A DNA stretch of 16,847 bases from Deinococcus marmoris DSM 12784 (GCF_000701405.1 NZ_JNIV01000095.1:1-16847); one strand, 5' to 3'. Shown: positions 7,410 to 14,393, numbered from the stretch's first letter. Numbers and translations are program-made. Notes: generated from the letters alone by a model not told the origin.

Positions 7410-7694
7410 TCAGGGCCGCCAGTGGTCATACTCGGCGTGGGTCAGGAAGTGCTTGAGGAAAAAGCTCTGGTAGGGGAAGTTCACGCGGGTGATCAGGCGG
7501 TAGTGGTTGCCCCGGATATTGAAGATCACGTAGTCCGGTCCCACCCAGCTCGCTGTGGCGAAGGTGTCTCGAATCTCGGCGAAGGTGCCGAAGGTGGTCC
7601 GGCGAACGATGGTGTGCCAGTCTTCCAGCGCGTCGGCGGCGTCTGGATACTCGTCCTGAACGCGGCAGAGGGTGGCGGAGGTGATGACATTCAT
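7410..7694 (-). CDS. higB: HigB-type toxin, RelE-like mRNA interferase
   Basis: This 94-residue toxin starts at ATG 7694 (MNVITSATL), the usual start of the family; a longer frame to 7733 would run into the promoter. The family pattern of PF09907 is visible in order: Trp of 'ALEDWHTIV', 'FAEIRDTFATASWVG', 'YVIFNIRGNHYRLITRVNF', and the C-terminal FLTHAEYDHW with the catalytic-region His and Tyr. By family knowledge it cleaves mRNA on the ribosome and slows growth when the antitoxin is lost. All blocks are present, so it looks intact. No ribosome site precedes the ATG, and the predicted transcript starts about 4 bases before it, so translation may be leaderless. Confidence 0.85.
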   Translation of the reverse strand: MNVITSATLCRVQDEYPDAADALEDWHTIVRRTTFGTFAEIRDTFATASWVGPDYVIFNIRGNHYRLITRVNFPYQSFFLKHFLTHAEYDHWRP

Positions 7695-7704
7695 CGCTCT
7701 GATC

Positions 7705-7733
7705 AGTCTATGCGCTGAGCGCATAACAAGCAA
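7705..7733 (-). promoter_or_regulatory. Promoter of higBA
   Basis: Read on the minus strand, TTGCTT (7733-7728) and TAGACT (7710-7705) are separated by 17 bases. The start of transcription would fall near 7698, about 4 bases before the toxin ATG. The spacer contains a perfect palindrome. The -35 box lies at the edge of a transposase relic. Confidence 0.55.
7709..7725. promoter_or_regulatory. Palindromic operator of higBA
   Basis: TATGCGCT-G-AGCGCATA is a perfect inverted repeat with 8-base arms and one central base. It fills the spacer between the -35 and -10 boxes and overlaps the first two bases of the -10. This is the expected place for HigA, with or without HigB, to block RNA polymerase. 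Binding is inferred from position and symmetry. Confidence 0.7.
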
Positions 7734-8012
7734 GTTGACCCTGATGCCCCCGGAACTGTTTGAGGCCAGAACGGCACGGCACGGTCAACCGTGGCTGACG
7801 CGTTATCACCGCCGGCTGGAATTGAGGGAATAATTTCGCAGGGGGCCAGGGCCTATAGCATCCGTCAGGCACGGTAATATATTGAGCGGAAGACGCAACT
7901 TCAAACGGGCTATCTCGCGGCAGCGATCAACGTGGAGCGCCTAGTGGTCTGGTTGACCGGAAGACTGCGAGAAACGACGCGTATTTTTAGATTTGCCGTG
8001 TTGGCCGGATAA
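7732..8012 (+). pseudogene. C-terminal relic of an IS1182-like transposase
   Basis: From 7732 frame 1 reads KLTLMPPELFEARTARHGQ and continues to TRYHRR. After a one-base loss near 7815 frame 0 reads AGIEGIISQGARAYSIRQAR, a TAA at 7875-7877 where the family has Tyr, then YIERKTQLQTGYLAAAINVE and RLVVWLTGRLRETT, ending at 8010-8012. The order RAGIEG-SQG-RA(Y/F)-R-AR(Y)-K-LQ-AAAIN-RL-WL is the C-terminal third of DDE transposases of the IS1182 type, and the Glu of IEG is probably the last catalytic acid. At least one frameshift and one nonsense change make it inactive. The N-terminal part and the left end are missing; the higBA promoter begins where it stops. Confidence 0.75.
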
Positions 8013-8042
8013 TTTTGACTTCGCCACGAGTATCGATCTTGT

Positions 8043-8153
8043 CGTTACCCCTATCTGGCGCTGCTGCTGGAGCAGGGCACTGTGGAAGTGGACGGGCAGA
8101 CCAACTATTATGCGCGCTACATCGATTGGGCCGTGACCACGCCGCTGCTGATG
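8043..8153 (+). pseudogene. Fragment of a microbial (type I) rhodopsin gene, end of helix B to helix C
   Basis: In one frame this reads RYPYLALLLEQGTVEVDGQ, TNYYARYIDWAVTTPLLM. The pattern ARY-x-DW-x2-TTPLL is helix C of light-driven rhodopsins: Arg equivalent to bacteriorhodopsin R82, the proton-acceptor Asp (D85), Trp 86, Thr 89-Thr 90-Pro 91. The GTVEVDG stretch fits the B-C loop. Both sides lose similarity abruptly: the transposase relic ends 30 bases before, and after 8153 the frame reads RERGSAREFKREIG, which is not rhodopsin-like. There is no start, no retinal-binding helix G lysine and no other helix, so it cannot be functional. It shows that a rhodopsin gene once stood here or was carried here. 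Confidence 0.7.
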
Positions 8154-8273
8154 AGGGAGCGGGGGAGTGCCAGAGAGTTCAAAAGGGAGATAGGGGCGCT
8201 TGAGGTTGGCCGAAGACTGGCTCGAACAGCCGCTAGGAAGCTAGGCGAGTGGTGCGGACCAGAACGTCCACCA

Positions 8274-8296
8274 GAAGAGCGTCTCGGCAGCTCTTC
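8274..8296 (-). terminator. Hairpin downstream of the Zn-dehydrogenase gene
   Basis: GAAGAGC (8274-8280) and GCTCTTC (8290-8296) form a perfect 7-bp stem with a 9-base loop, 30 bases beyond the stop codon of the minus-strand dehydrogenase gene. No T-run follows on that strand. A terminator is the simplest reading from position. The 8154-8273 stretch shows no other recognisable gene. Confidence 0.4.
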
Positions 8297-8325
8297 GGTA
8301 GGCGGGCTTATCAAGAAGCAGCCTC

Positions 8326-9504
8326 CTAGGCCCAGGGGTCCAGCACCACCTTGATGCAGCCGTCGTGTTTCTCGCGGAAGGTCTTGTAGAGTTCTGGCCC
8401 CTTTGAGAGTGGCGCACGGTGGGTGATCACGAAGCTGGGGTCAATCTGGCCTTCTTGAATGCGCTTGAGCAGCGGGCGAACATAGCGGTGGGTGTGTGTC
8501 TGGCCCATCTTGAGTGTCAGCCCTTTGTTGAAGGCCGCGCCCAGCGGCAACTTGTCCACCAGACCGCCGTAGACGCCTGGCATGCTGACCGTACCGCCCT
8601 TGGCACAGCTTAAGATTGCCCAGCGAAGGGCTGTGATGCGGTCAAAGGAAAGTCGCAGCTTCTGCTCGGCGGTGTCCAGCAGTGCACCGGGACCATGCCC
8701 GTGGGCCTCAAGGCCCACCGCATCGATGACGTGATCGGGGCCGCGTCCACCCGTCGCCTCACGCAAGGCTACCAGCACGTCCGTTTCCTCGTAATTGATC
8801 GTTCGTGCGCCCGCTGCCTCCGCCAGACGCAGACGTTCTGGCACGCGGTCCACCACGATCACTTCAGCAGCCCCCAGCATCTGCGCGCTGCGCAGGGCAA
8901 ACTGCCCCACTGGTCCGGCCCCGAAGACCGCCACCACATCGCGGCCCGGAATGATGGCGCAGTTCTCGGCAGCCTGATACCCCGTGGGGAAGATATCGGT
9001 CAGGAACAGCACCTGATCGTCGCGCAGATCGGACTCGATGGCAAAACAACTCACATCTGCGAAGGGCACGCGCACGAACTGGGCCTGCCCGCCCGCGTAG
9101 CCGCCGAACAGATGTGAGTACCCGAACAGTCCGCTGGCGCTGGTGGCCCCGTACAATGCCTCGGCCATACGGTGGTTAGGGTTGGAGTTATCGCAGGCGC
9201 TGAACATCCCGCGCTGGCAAGGATCGCAGACCCCGCAGGCCAGATTAAAGGGCATGATCACCCGCTCGCCTACACGCACCTTTTTCACGCCTGGGCCGAC
9301 TTCCACCACCTCACCCATGAACTCGTGGCCCAGAATGTCGCCCCGTTCCATGCTGGGGATGTAGCCGTCGAGCAGATGGAGGTCCGAGCCGCAAATGGCG
9401 GTGGAAGTCACCCGCACGATGGCGTCGGTGGGCAGCAGCAGCGTGGGGTCAGGCACCGTTTCGACGCCCACATGGTTGGTGCCCTGCCAGATGATAGCCT
9501 TCAT
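8326..9504 (-). CDS. Zinc-dependent alcohol/formaldehyde dehydrogenase (MDR superfamily)
   Basis: This 392-residue protein has the full layout of the medium-chain dehydrogenase family: catalytic zinc site Cys38 (ICGSDLH), His60-Glu61 (GHEF) and probably Asp170 (LTDIFPT); structural zinc cysteines 90, 93, 96 and 104; and the NAD-binding turn GAGPVG at 195-200. Length and the long segment between the zinc lobe and the Rossmann fold resemble the glutathione-independent formaldehyde dehydrogenase-like group, but the substrate is not certain. Its ATG overlaps the TGA of the SRPBCC gene by four bases (ATGA), so the two are translated together. The pair probably serves aldehyde or solvent stress. 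Confidence 0.9.
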   Translation of the reverse strand: MKAIIWQGTNHVGVETVPDPTLLLPTDAIVRVTSTAICGSDLHLLDGYIPSMERGDILGHEFMGEVVEVGPGVKKVRVGERVIMPFNLACGVCDPCQRGMFSACDNSNPNHRMAEALYGATSASGLFGYSHLFGGYAGGQAQFVRVPFADVSCFAIESDLRDDQVLFLTDIFPTGYQAAENCAIIPGRDVVAVFGAGPVGQFALRSAQMLGAAEVIVVDRVPERLRLAEAAGARTINYEETDVLVALREATGGRGPDHVIDAVGLEAHGHGPGALLDTAEQKLRLSFDRITALRWAILSCAKGGTVSMPGVYGGLVDKLPLGAAFNKGLTLKMGQTHTHRYVRPLLKRIQEGQIDPSFVITHRAPLSKGPELYKTFREKHDGCIKVVLDPWA

Positions 9505-10256
9505 GCCTTGCCTCCCTTGCTGACTCGCCCACTGCTCTGGCCTTCGGTGGTGGGGTGATAGCCCAATTCCTGTTCACGTTTAAAGCGCATCAGATCGTCG
9601 CGCAGTTGCTGAGACGGCTCCTGCCCAGCGATGCGGGCGATCAAGGCCCCTGCTGAACCGCCGGGTGGACGATACGTCAGTCGGACCACCACTTCCGTCC
9701 CCCGGTCACCGGGCGCGGCGTGGAACAGCACCTCACCGCTGTTCTCGATCTGCGCGCCCCGCAACGACTGCCACGCGATGCGCTGGCCCGGTTCATCGGC
9801 GGTCAACTCGGCCTCCCAGCTCACTTCGCCGCCGGAATAGCCCAGGGGCGCTTTGACCGTCCAACGAGAGCGGCGCTCGTCCAAGACCTCTACCCGCTCC
9901 AGGTGTTTCATCAGACTGGGCAAGTTTTCAAGCTTGCGCCAGATAGCGTACAACTCGTCGGCACTTTTGCCGATGGTCACGGCGTCGCTGACCAATATTT
10001 CTCCGTCCTCGTTTTGCCGGATCTTCAGGGCCGTCGCCACGGGGCTGCGCCCCGAAAGTGCCAGAGCAGCCAGCCCAGCCCCCAAAGCGCCGACGGCCAG
10101 CTTGTGGAAAGGCGAACCGGAGCGCAGACCCACCGTGAGGAGAAAGATGCCCGTTACACCGAACATCGCGCGTTCTGCGGTTGGCATGCTGGCCCCGGTG
10201 CTTCTGCGGTCTTGTGGGACCACGGGACGGCCTTCTGGAGACGCACCAAAAGTCAT
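9501..10256 (-). CDS. SRPBCC-fold (cyclase/dehydrase-type) protein with N-terminal membrane segments
   Basis: The start is ATG 10256, with GGTGAT five bases upstream as ribosome site; a TTG at 10262 is the alternative. The 251-residue product has two hydrophobic stretches in the first 75 residues ([15 protein letters not shown] and [15 protein letters not shown]), then an SRPBCC domain: '[20 protein letters not shown]', then [11 protein letters not shown], '[20 protein letters not shown]' and the C-terminal helix with [23 protein letters not shown] domains form a cavity for hydrophobic ligands. The membrane part suggests it works at the lipid surface. It is co-translated with the downstream dehydrogenase, suggesting that it may present a substrate to that enzyme; this is inference. 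Confidence 0.82.
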   Translation of the reverse strand: MTFGASPEGRPVVPQDRRSTGASMPTAERAMFGVTGIFLLTVGLRSGSPFHKLAVGALGAGLAALALSGRSPVATALKIRQNEDGEILVSDAVTIGKSADELYAIWRKLENLPSLMKHLERVEVLDERRSRWTVKAPLGYSGGEVSWEAELTADEPGQRIAWQSLRGAQIENSGEVLFHAAPGDRGTEVVVRLTYRPPGGSAGALIARIAGQEPSQQLRDDLMRFKREQELGYHPTTEGQSSGRVSKGGKA

Positions 10257-10320
10257 CGCCAATCACCCACGCTGCTGTGTTTCATCCGTCCATTTGGGAG
10301 GGAGCAGCCTGGGGAGAAGG

Positions 10321-10352
10321 TTATCCGGCATACCAACTCACGGGCCGGATAA
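10321..10352. promoter_or_regulatory. 9-bp inverted repeat upstream of the SRPBCC-dehydrogenase operon
   Basis: TTATCCGGC (10321-10329) and GCCGGATAA (10344-10352) are perfect reverse complements, centred about 80 bases before the SRPBCC start codon. The centre-to-centre spacing is 23 bases, roughly two helical turns, which suits a dimeric or tandem regulator. No T-run follows on either side. I read it as an operator; a hairpin in the leader is the alternative. The motif differs from the radiation/desiccation response motif as I remember it. Confidence 0.5.
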
Positions 10353-10461
10353 GGAATGATCAATGTCATGTGATGCACGCTCTCACGGCGAGACCTGTAC
10401 ACTCCCCCCGTCATTCCCTACCTTATCGGTTGTCTACGCTTTGGGGGATGAGAGCGAAAAG

Positions 10462-10491
10462 GGCGACCAGCCCGTAAAGAAGCTGGTTGCC
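10462..10491 (-). terminator. Terminator of the Mn catalase gene
   Basis: On the minus strand GGCAACCAG (10491-10483) pairs with CTGGTCGCC (10470-10462), nine pairs with one G-T, across a 12-base loop, and is followed by CTTTTCG. It lies 43 bases after the catalase stop codon. The T-rich tail supports intrinsic termination. Confidence 0.6.
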
Positions 10492-10534
10492 ATGACTTAT
10501 CATTTGAAATCGTGCAGCGCTGAGCTTCGTCGGC

Positions 10535-11377
10535 TCAGTCGTCCGCTCCTTCCATCTGCTGCTTTTCGGCATACGCCTGCGGCATCGGTGGGGCCAGCTT
10601 GGGTTCCTGGCCCATCGGCTTGACCGCGTTCAGGCGGAACTCGCCCAGCCCGTCCAGCGACTCGCCTTGCGTCCAACGCCCCGTCGGCATGTCCACGCCG
10701 TCCACACCCGTGAAGAAGTAGTCGTAACTGACCTTGCGCAGCTCCTCTTCCACAGGGAAGGAGTTCGGGATGGGCAGTGTCCCTTTGTGGCCGCCCAGTT
10801 CCTCAATGACGGCCAGCCACTGCTGCTGATGCATGGTGTCGCGGGCAATCAGGAAGCGCAGCATGTCCTTCATGCCAGGATCGTCAGTACACTCAAAGAG
10901 GCGGCAGGCCAGGGCGCGTCCGGTGGCTTCAGCGGTCACGTTGGCGTACATGTCGGCGGCCAGGTTGCCGCTGGCGTACACATGCGAGCCGTTGAACGGC
11001 ACGCCGTTGGCATCGCCAGCCAGCGCCGCCATGCCCGCCGAGAGGTACTGGCGCGGGTCCATCCCGCCCATCAACGCCGCGACCACCGGATTGGCTGAGG
11101 CCGCCGCATCCTTGTCCGCGCCAGAGGCCCCTTCGAGGTTTAGGGCGACAGCGGTGGCCAGCATCTCGATGTGGCCGATTTCCTCAGTGCCTGTGGACAT
11201 CAGCATGTTGCGGTACTTGGCAGGGCCGCGTGCGCCGAACGCCTGAAACAGGTATTGCAGGCACACACGAATTTCGCCCTCCACACCGCCAATAGCCTGT
11301 TGAAGCAGGCGGGCAAATCGGGGATCGGGGGTATCGACGCGGACTTCGTACTGGAGCTTGTTGTCGTAGTAGAACAT
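10535..11377 (-). CDS. Manganese catalase
   Basis: This 280-residue di-manganese catalase turns hydrogen peroxide into water and oxygen in the cytoplasm. ATG 11377 starts MFYYDNKLQYEVRVD, the standard start of the family (PF05067), with GGGAGG just upstream; a longer frame to 11494 lacks support. The metal ligands are all visible at the family positions: Glu35 (GGVEGEIR), Glu66 and His69 (GTEEIGHIE), Glu150 (VTAEATGR) and His183 (ARDTMHQQQW). The C-terminal tail is short and ends GADD. The gene is monocistronic, with a terminator after it and 252 bases of intergenic DNA before the oppositely oriented YidD-like gene. No promoter was fixed there. Confidence 0.95.
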   Translation of the reverse strand: MFYYDNKLQYEVRVDTPDPRFARLLQQAIGGVEGEIRVCLQYLFQAFGARGPAKYRNMLMSTGTEEIGHIEMLATAVALNLEGASGADKDAAASANPVVAALMGGMDPRQYLSAGMAALAGDANGVPFNGSHVYASGNLAADMYANVTAEATGRALACRLFECTDDPGMKDMLRFLIARDTMHQQQWLAVIEELGGHKGTLPIPNSFPVEEELRKVSYDYFFTGVDGVDMPTGRWTQGESLDGLGEFRLNAVKPMGQEPKLAPPMPQAYAEKQQMEGADD

Positions 11378-11629
11378 GATGGGCCTCCCAGGAAAAACCG
11401 CGCCACTTGGTATGGAGCAGAGGCCGTCATTACACCCCCGCCACCCGAAAGAGCTGTGAGCCTGACCTTGAGCGCTCCAAAAGCTGACCTTCATGCGCTC
11501 TTCCAGTCTTGCTCAGTGGATTGACTTGGTCTTGACCCGGCTGAGGGACGCCTCTGTTCTGATCAAGCTGTCCCCTGACTCTTTTATCCTCTCCTCTCAG
11601 CGTCGTACCGGTCCATTCAGGCTCAGGAC

Positions 11630-11914
11630 ATGGGTCTCCTTGACACACTCGCTCTGGCGGGCATTGCGCTTGACCAGCGCTGGATCTCGCCCCACAAAGG
11701 CTTTTGCTGCGCTCACGCGGCTGTCTACGGCGGGGCGTCCTGTTCCGCTTCCATCGCCCAGGTCATCCGGGGAGATGGCCTGAATCTGTCTGCTATCGCG
11801 GCCCGCTTCGTCGCGTGTCGTCAGGCGTATGTTGACCCTCAAGTCACGGGCCGTCCACGCGTGCGTGGCATGTGCTGCTGTGTGGCGTTGCCCATCCCTT
11901 TCCACTGCGTCTGA
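11630..11914 (+). CDS. Cysteine-rich YidD-like protein
   Basis: This 94-residue protein starts with a hydrophobic helix and continues as RWISPHKGFCCAHAAVYGG, then SCSASIAQVIRGDGL and RFVACRQAYV. The spacing ISP-x2-G-x-(C)C ... SCS ... G ... C matches the YidD family (PF01809), which helps membrane protein insertion, but the usual 'RFYPTCSEYA' core is replaced by a CAH and SCSAS version seen in a divergent subgroup. The tail RGMCCCVALPIPFHC is unusually rich in cysteine (8 or more in 94 residues). AGGA at 11625-11628 is too close to the ATG to be a good ribosome site, so the start is uncertain. Metal binding or disulfides are possible alternatives. Confidence 0.55.
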   Translation: MGLLDTLALAGIALDQRWISPHKGFCCAHAAVYGGASCSASIAQVIRGDGLNLSAIAARFVACRQAYVDPQVTGRPRVRGMCCCVALPIPFHCV

Positions 11915-11936
11915 AGTGAATTTTGTGGAGGTTTTA

Positions 11937-12173
11937 ATGCCTGGAGGTGACTGTCCCAATACGCCTGACCCCGTTCCCACGCCAGCTCAGCCGTGCCATG
12001 CTCCGCTGATCCACCTAGGGCTTGTGGGTCTGGCAGCAGCCGTCACAGTAACCGTCCTGAACGAGAGCGTGCGGCGGGTGTTGCTGCTGCGTCTGACCAG
12101 GATCGGTGGGCATTTTTTCTGCTCAATGAAGAGGCGGGAGACCCACAGGTGGCGTCTGATCTGTCTCTTCTAG
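11937..12173 (+). CDS. Small single-span membrane protein, possible frameshift at a T6 run
   Basis: ATG 11937 has an excellent ribosome site, GTGGAGG (11925-11931), 5 bases upstream, 22 bases after the YidD-like gene, so the two are probably co-transcribed. The 78-residue product has a Cys/Pro-rich head (DCPNTPDPVPTPAQPC), a membrane helix (GLVGLAAAVTVTVL) and a basic tail. At 12113-12119 the bases T TTT TTC, in the reading frame, form a -1 slippery heptamer. Beyond it, frame 2 gives a hydrophilic continuation (LLNEEAGDPQVASDLSLLDL) to a stop at 12281-12283. Which tail is real cannot be decided by eye. Function is unknown. Confidence 0.5.
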   Translation: MPGGDCPNTPDPVPTPAQPCHAPLIHLGLVGLAAAVTVTVLNESVRRVLLLRLTRIGGHFFCSMKRRETHRWRLICLF

Positions 12174-12322
12174 ATCTCATTTACCGTCCCAGACGAAGAA
12201 AATTAAACAAATGGGTAACCGGAATGCGGAGCATTTATCGATTGCTACAGCAACCTCAATCCAGCACTGAGATTAGGGGGTAAGTCACCGTCCGTTCTCC
12301 AACCACCAAGCACAGTGCATTT

Positions 12323-12538
12323 ATGAAGACTTCCAACGTGCTGTACGTCCTGGGCTACGCCTCAATCGTCCTCTCGGCCATCAATTTCCTGCGCGGGAAG
12401 AGCAAGGACGGGCAGGAACAGGACATCAAGGAGCGAGATGGTCTCTTCCTGGGTCACTGGGCACCCACCTTCTTCATTCTGGGTAAGGTGGCCGAGGACC
12501 GCGAGAAAGATGGCCGCAGTCTGCTGGACTTCAGCTAA
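12323..12538 (+). CDS. Small membrane protein of unknown function
   Basis: This 71-residue protein begins with one hydrophobic segment (NVLYVLGYASIVLSAINFL) followed by a basic, hydrophilic linker (RGKSKDGQEQDIKERDG), a second hydrophobic stretch (HWAPTFFILG) and an acidic/basic tail. Codon use is good (mostly G or C in third positions), supporting a real gene. No ribosome site precedes ATG 12323 and no good -10 was seen close to it, so the start signal is unexplained. I have an impression that similar short proteins occur in Deinococcus, but no function is known to me. Confidence 0.65.
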   Translation: MKTSNVLYVLGYASIVLSAINFLRGKSKDGQEQDIKERDGLFLGHWAPTFFILGKVAEDREKDGRSLLDFS

Positions 12539-13127
12539 TCCAGAGGTTTAAATGACCCTTGCTGCCTCACGAGCGGGGAGCTTGACCGTTTGCAGCTTCG
12601 GGCACTCAGATCGGGCTGATTAATAAGCGAGAAGTTCAGGGCGTTTATTCGACTCCCGCCACACCACATTCCGCAGTATCAGCTTGGCTCATGGCTTTCC
12701 AGCTATGGGCCAGCATTCTGTTCGGCTTGACGTCGCTCAGCAGGACGCCTAACCGAAGATGATTGAGCCAGCCCAAGCACATGAGACCAGGGGCATGCCA
12801 GGCAGGTGATTTCGTGAGGTTCATTCGCTCCGGAATCAACCACACAAGTCTCGATCTACTGAACAGACCAACGTTGTCGCCAGGGCTGCCACGATTTCCA
12901 GTTGCCGAAATCGGTGGCAATGATGCGCGACGCAGCAGATGAAATTTCCCCTATTCAGACTGAGCTGGGAACAGGACGGATTGTTTTTATCCCGTGCCAT
13001 GCGAGAGAGCGAATCTGATGAGGATCATTGGACAGCCCTCTATACTTGATGGACAGACGAGAAGCCGACAGGCGACGTCTGGCCCGTATCTTCTATATTT
13101 CTGACGTCCCTCGTCCGGGAGGTTTTT
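12539..13127. other. Gene-poor stretch with one doubtful minus-strand ORF
   Basis: No gene is well supported here. A minus-strand ORF at 12645-12920 (91 codons) lacks a ribosome site and matches no family I know; its stretch 'HAPGLMCLGWLNHLRLGVLL' is hydrophobic and might be a gene fragment. An imperfect inverted repeat, AATAAGCG (12622-12629) and CGTTTATT (12642-12649), lies at its end. The right end carries the ribosome site GGGAGG for the gene starting at 13128. The base composition is less GC-rich than in the flanking genes, consistent with decayed DNA. Confidence 0.35.
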
Positions 13128-13769
13128 GTGTCTTACCGATTCCCTCTGCTGTTGGCGTTTCCCATGCTGGTTGCCTTCGTCCTCAAAGGCCCACGTGATC
13201 CTCTCCGCCCCTCCACCGCACAAGATGGTGTCGGCCCGCTGACCCGTCGGCGCTACTGGGTGGACGTCGAGGGTGCAACACAGCCTGCCGAAGAAATCGC
13301 CGAGCACTGGCGCAATCACCTGCCCGATCACGCGCCGAAGTGGCTCACCTGGTTCCGAGGCCTCGATCACCCGGTGCCCCCGGCAAGGTGCGGAGACCGC
13401 CTCTGGATTCGGCTCTTCCTGATCCGCCGGGGCCGGGTGGTCATCGAACATATTGATCCCCTGGGCTTCCGTGTCCGTACCCTCCGGCTGCACCCTGAGG
13501 CAGGGACCACCGACTTCCGTGTCTACCCAGGAACGCAGCCTGGGGGTATGGTTTTGCAGATCGAGTCGCTGTTGCGAAGTAATTCGCACTTTGACCGCCT
13601 GGCTTATCTTCTTGGCATTCACGCCGCACAGAGCCACAACTGGCATTTGACACTCACGAGCGTGGCGCAGCACGCAGGTGGGCGCATCGTCAATCGCGGC
13701 ACGGAGTCACTGGAGATGCCCAGGCTGGAACATACTTATTCCCTCTCTGAGCGGTCATCCGGGGCGTGA
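13128..13769 (+). CDS. Hypothetical protein with N-terminal hydrophobic segment
   Basis: GTG 13128 follows GGGAGGT by 5 T bases, a strong start. The 213-residue product has a hydrophobic segment at residues 4-20 (signal anchor or signal peptide), then a soluble domain. The blocks GDRLWIRLFLIRRGRVVIEH, 'FRVRTLRLHPEAGTTDFRVY' and 'SNSHFDRLAYLLGIHAAQSH' recall DUF1990/SRPBCC-type proteins, where a ligand-cavity domain has an 'HPE-G' turn and a final helix, but the match is weak and by memory. It stands alone on its strand. A 228-codon ORF on the opposite strand over the same bases is a shadow. Confidence 0.7.
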   Translation: MSYRFPLLLAFPMLVAFVLKGPRDPLRPSTAQDGVGPLTRRRYWVDVEGATQPAEEIAEHWRNHLPDHAPKWLTWFRGLDHPVPPARCGDRLWIRLFLIRRGRVVIEHIDPLGFRVRTLRLHPEAGTTDFRVYPGTQPGGMVLQIESLLRSNSHFDRLAYLLGIHAAQSHNWHLTLTSVAQHAGGRIVNRGTESLEMPRLEHTYSLSERSSGA

Positions 13770-13853
13770 GCGTAGGTCACAGAACTCAAATCGTCCTGAA
13801 GTGTCGGGAACAGGGTGCGGGCGACAGCAGCCTGTCATTCTCACGTCAAAGCC

Positions 13854-14087
13854 ATGAGCGTCTTGACGCAATTGATACTGACTGCTGCAAATCCAGCAGG
13901 GGAAGAGGAAATCGTCAGTTGCCGTTCAACAGCGCTGCCGATGCGGATAAACTGCGCGTATGTCAGACTGGTTGATCCCCGCGTGGTAGCTGTGTTGGTG
14001 AAACAGGGGTGGCTCGCCCGTGACGGTCACAGCTTCTGTCTCACCGTTCCACCACTGACTGAGTCGTACTCAATGGGCCAGAGCTGA
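13854..14087 (+). CDS. Short hypothetical ORF
   Basis: This 77-residue ORF starts at ATG 13854 (MSVLTQLILTAANPAGEEE). No ribosome site is visible and no family is recognised. The C-terminal half, 'DPRVVAVLVKQGWLARDGHS', looks like a small alpha/beta protein with winged-helix-like spacing. A 9-bp hairpin follows 23 bases after the stop. It could be a real small gene or a remnant. The overlapping frame at 13766-13975 has poorer composition and is not supported. Confidence 0.35.
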   Translation: MSVLTQLILTAANPAGEEEIVSCRSTALPMRINCAYVRLVDPRVVAVLVKQGWLARDGHSFCLTVPPLTESYSMGQS

Positions 14088-14110
14088 CGCCATTCGGATA
14101 AAGAACCAGA

Positions 14111-14132
14111 GGCACCCAGCGTTCTGGGTGCC
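14111..14132. terminator. Perfect 9-bp hairpin, probable terminator
   Basis: GGCACCCAG (14111-14119) and CTGGGTGCC (14124-14132) pair perfectly around the loop CGTT. On the minus strand the sequence after the stem is TCTGGTTCTTT, T-rich; on the plus strand it is GC-rich. It may end transcription coming from either side, with the minus direction having the better tail. Confidence 0.6.
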
Positions 14133-14393
14133 CGCGAGATGACCCGTTCAGCAGGTTCGGCGCGTCGCGGACGTTTTGACGTGGCGTGACAGAGCAATGC
14201 GGCGGAAGTCACTCCGTCTCGCGCGGGGAGCTGCCCACACAGCAGTTTACGCTTGACCACCTTGGCCACCTCCTGCTCCAATTGTTCGGCGCTGCGGTAA
14301 TCGCTCGGGTGACCCAGCGAGAATTGAAGGATTTTATCCAGGGAATACCAAGTTGAAACTGGGTGAGCTTCTCGTCAAATTCAGCGCCTGAGG
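14133..14393 (-). other. Stretch with minus-strand coding-like remnant
   Basis: No complete gene is supported. On the minus strand, from about 14340 to 14180, one frame reads LDKILQFSLGHPSDYRSAEQ, LEQEVAKVVKRKLLCG, QLPARDGVTSAALL, which has the look of a small helical protein, but there is no ATG or GTG with a ribosome site; only a TTG at 14281 is in frame. The frame stays open to 14027, crossing the hairpin, which argues that the true stop was lost. It is best read as a decayed or very divergent short gene. Confidence 0.3.

Noticed and set aside
8015..8203. ORF in a second frame over the rhodopsin relic
   Set aside because: The Gly/Ala-rich sequence is a shadow; the neighbouring frame holds the ARY-x-DW-x2-TTPLL signature.
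12987..13673. 228-codon minus-strand ORF
   Set aside because: Overlaps the plus-strand gene at 13128 that has a strong ribosome site; the minus frame has no recognisable domain or start signal.
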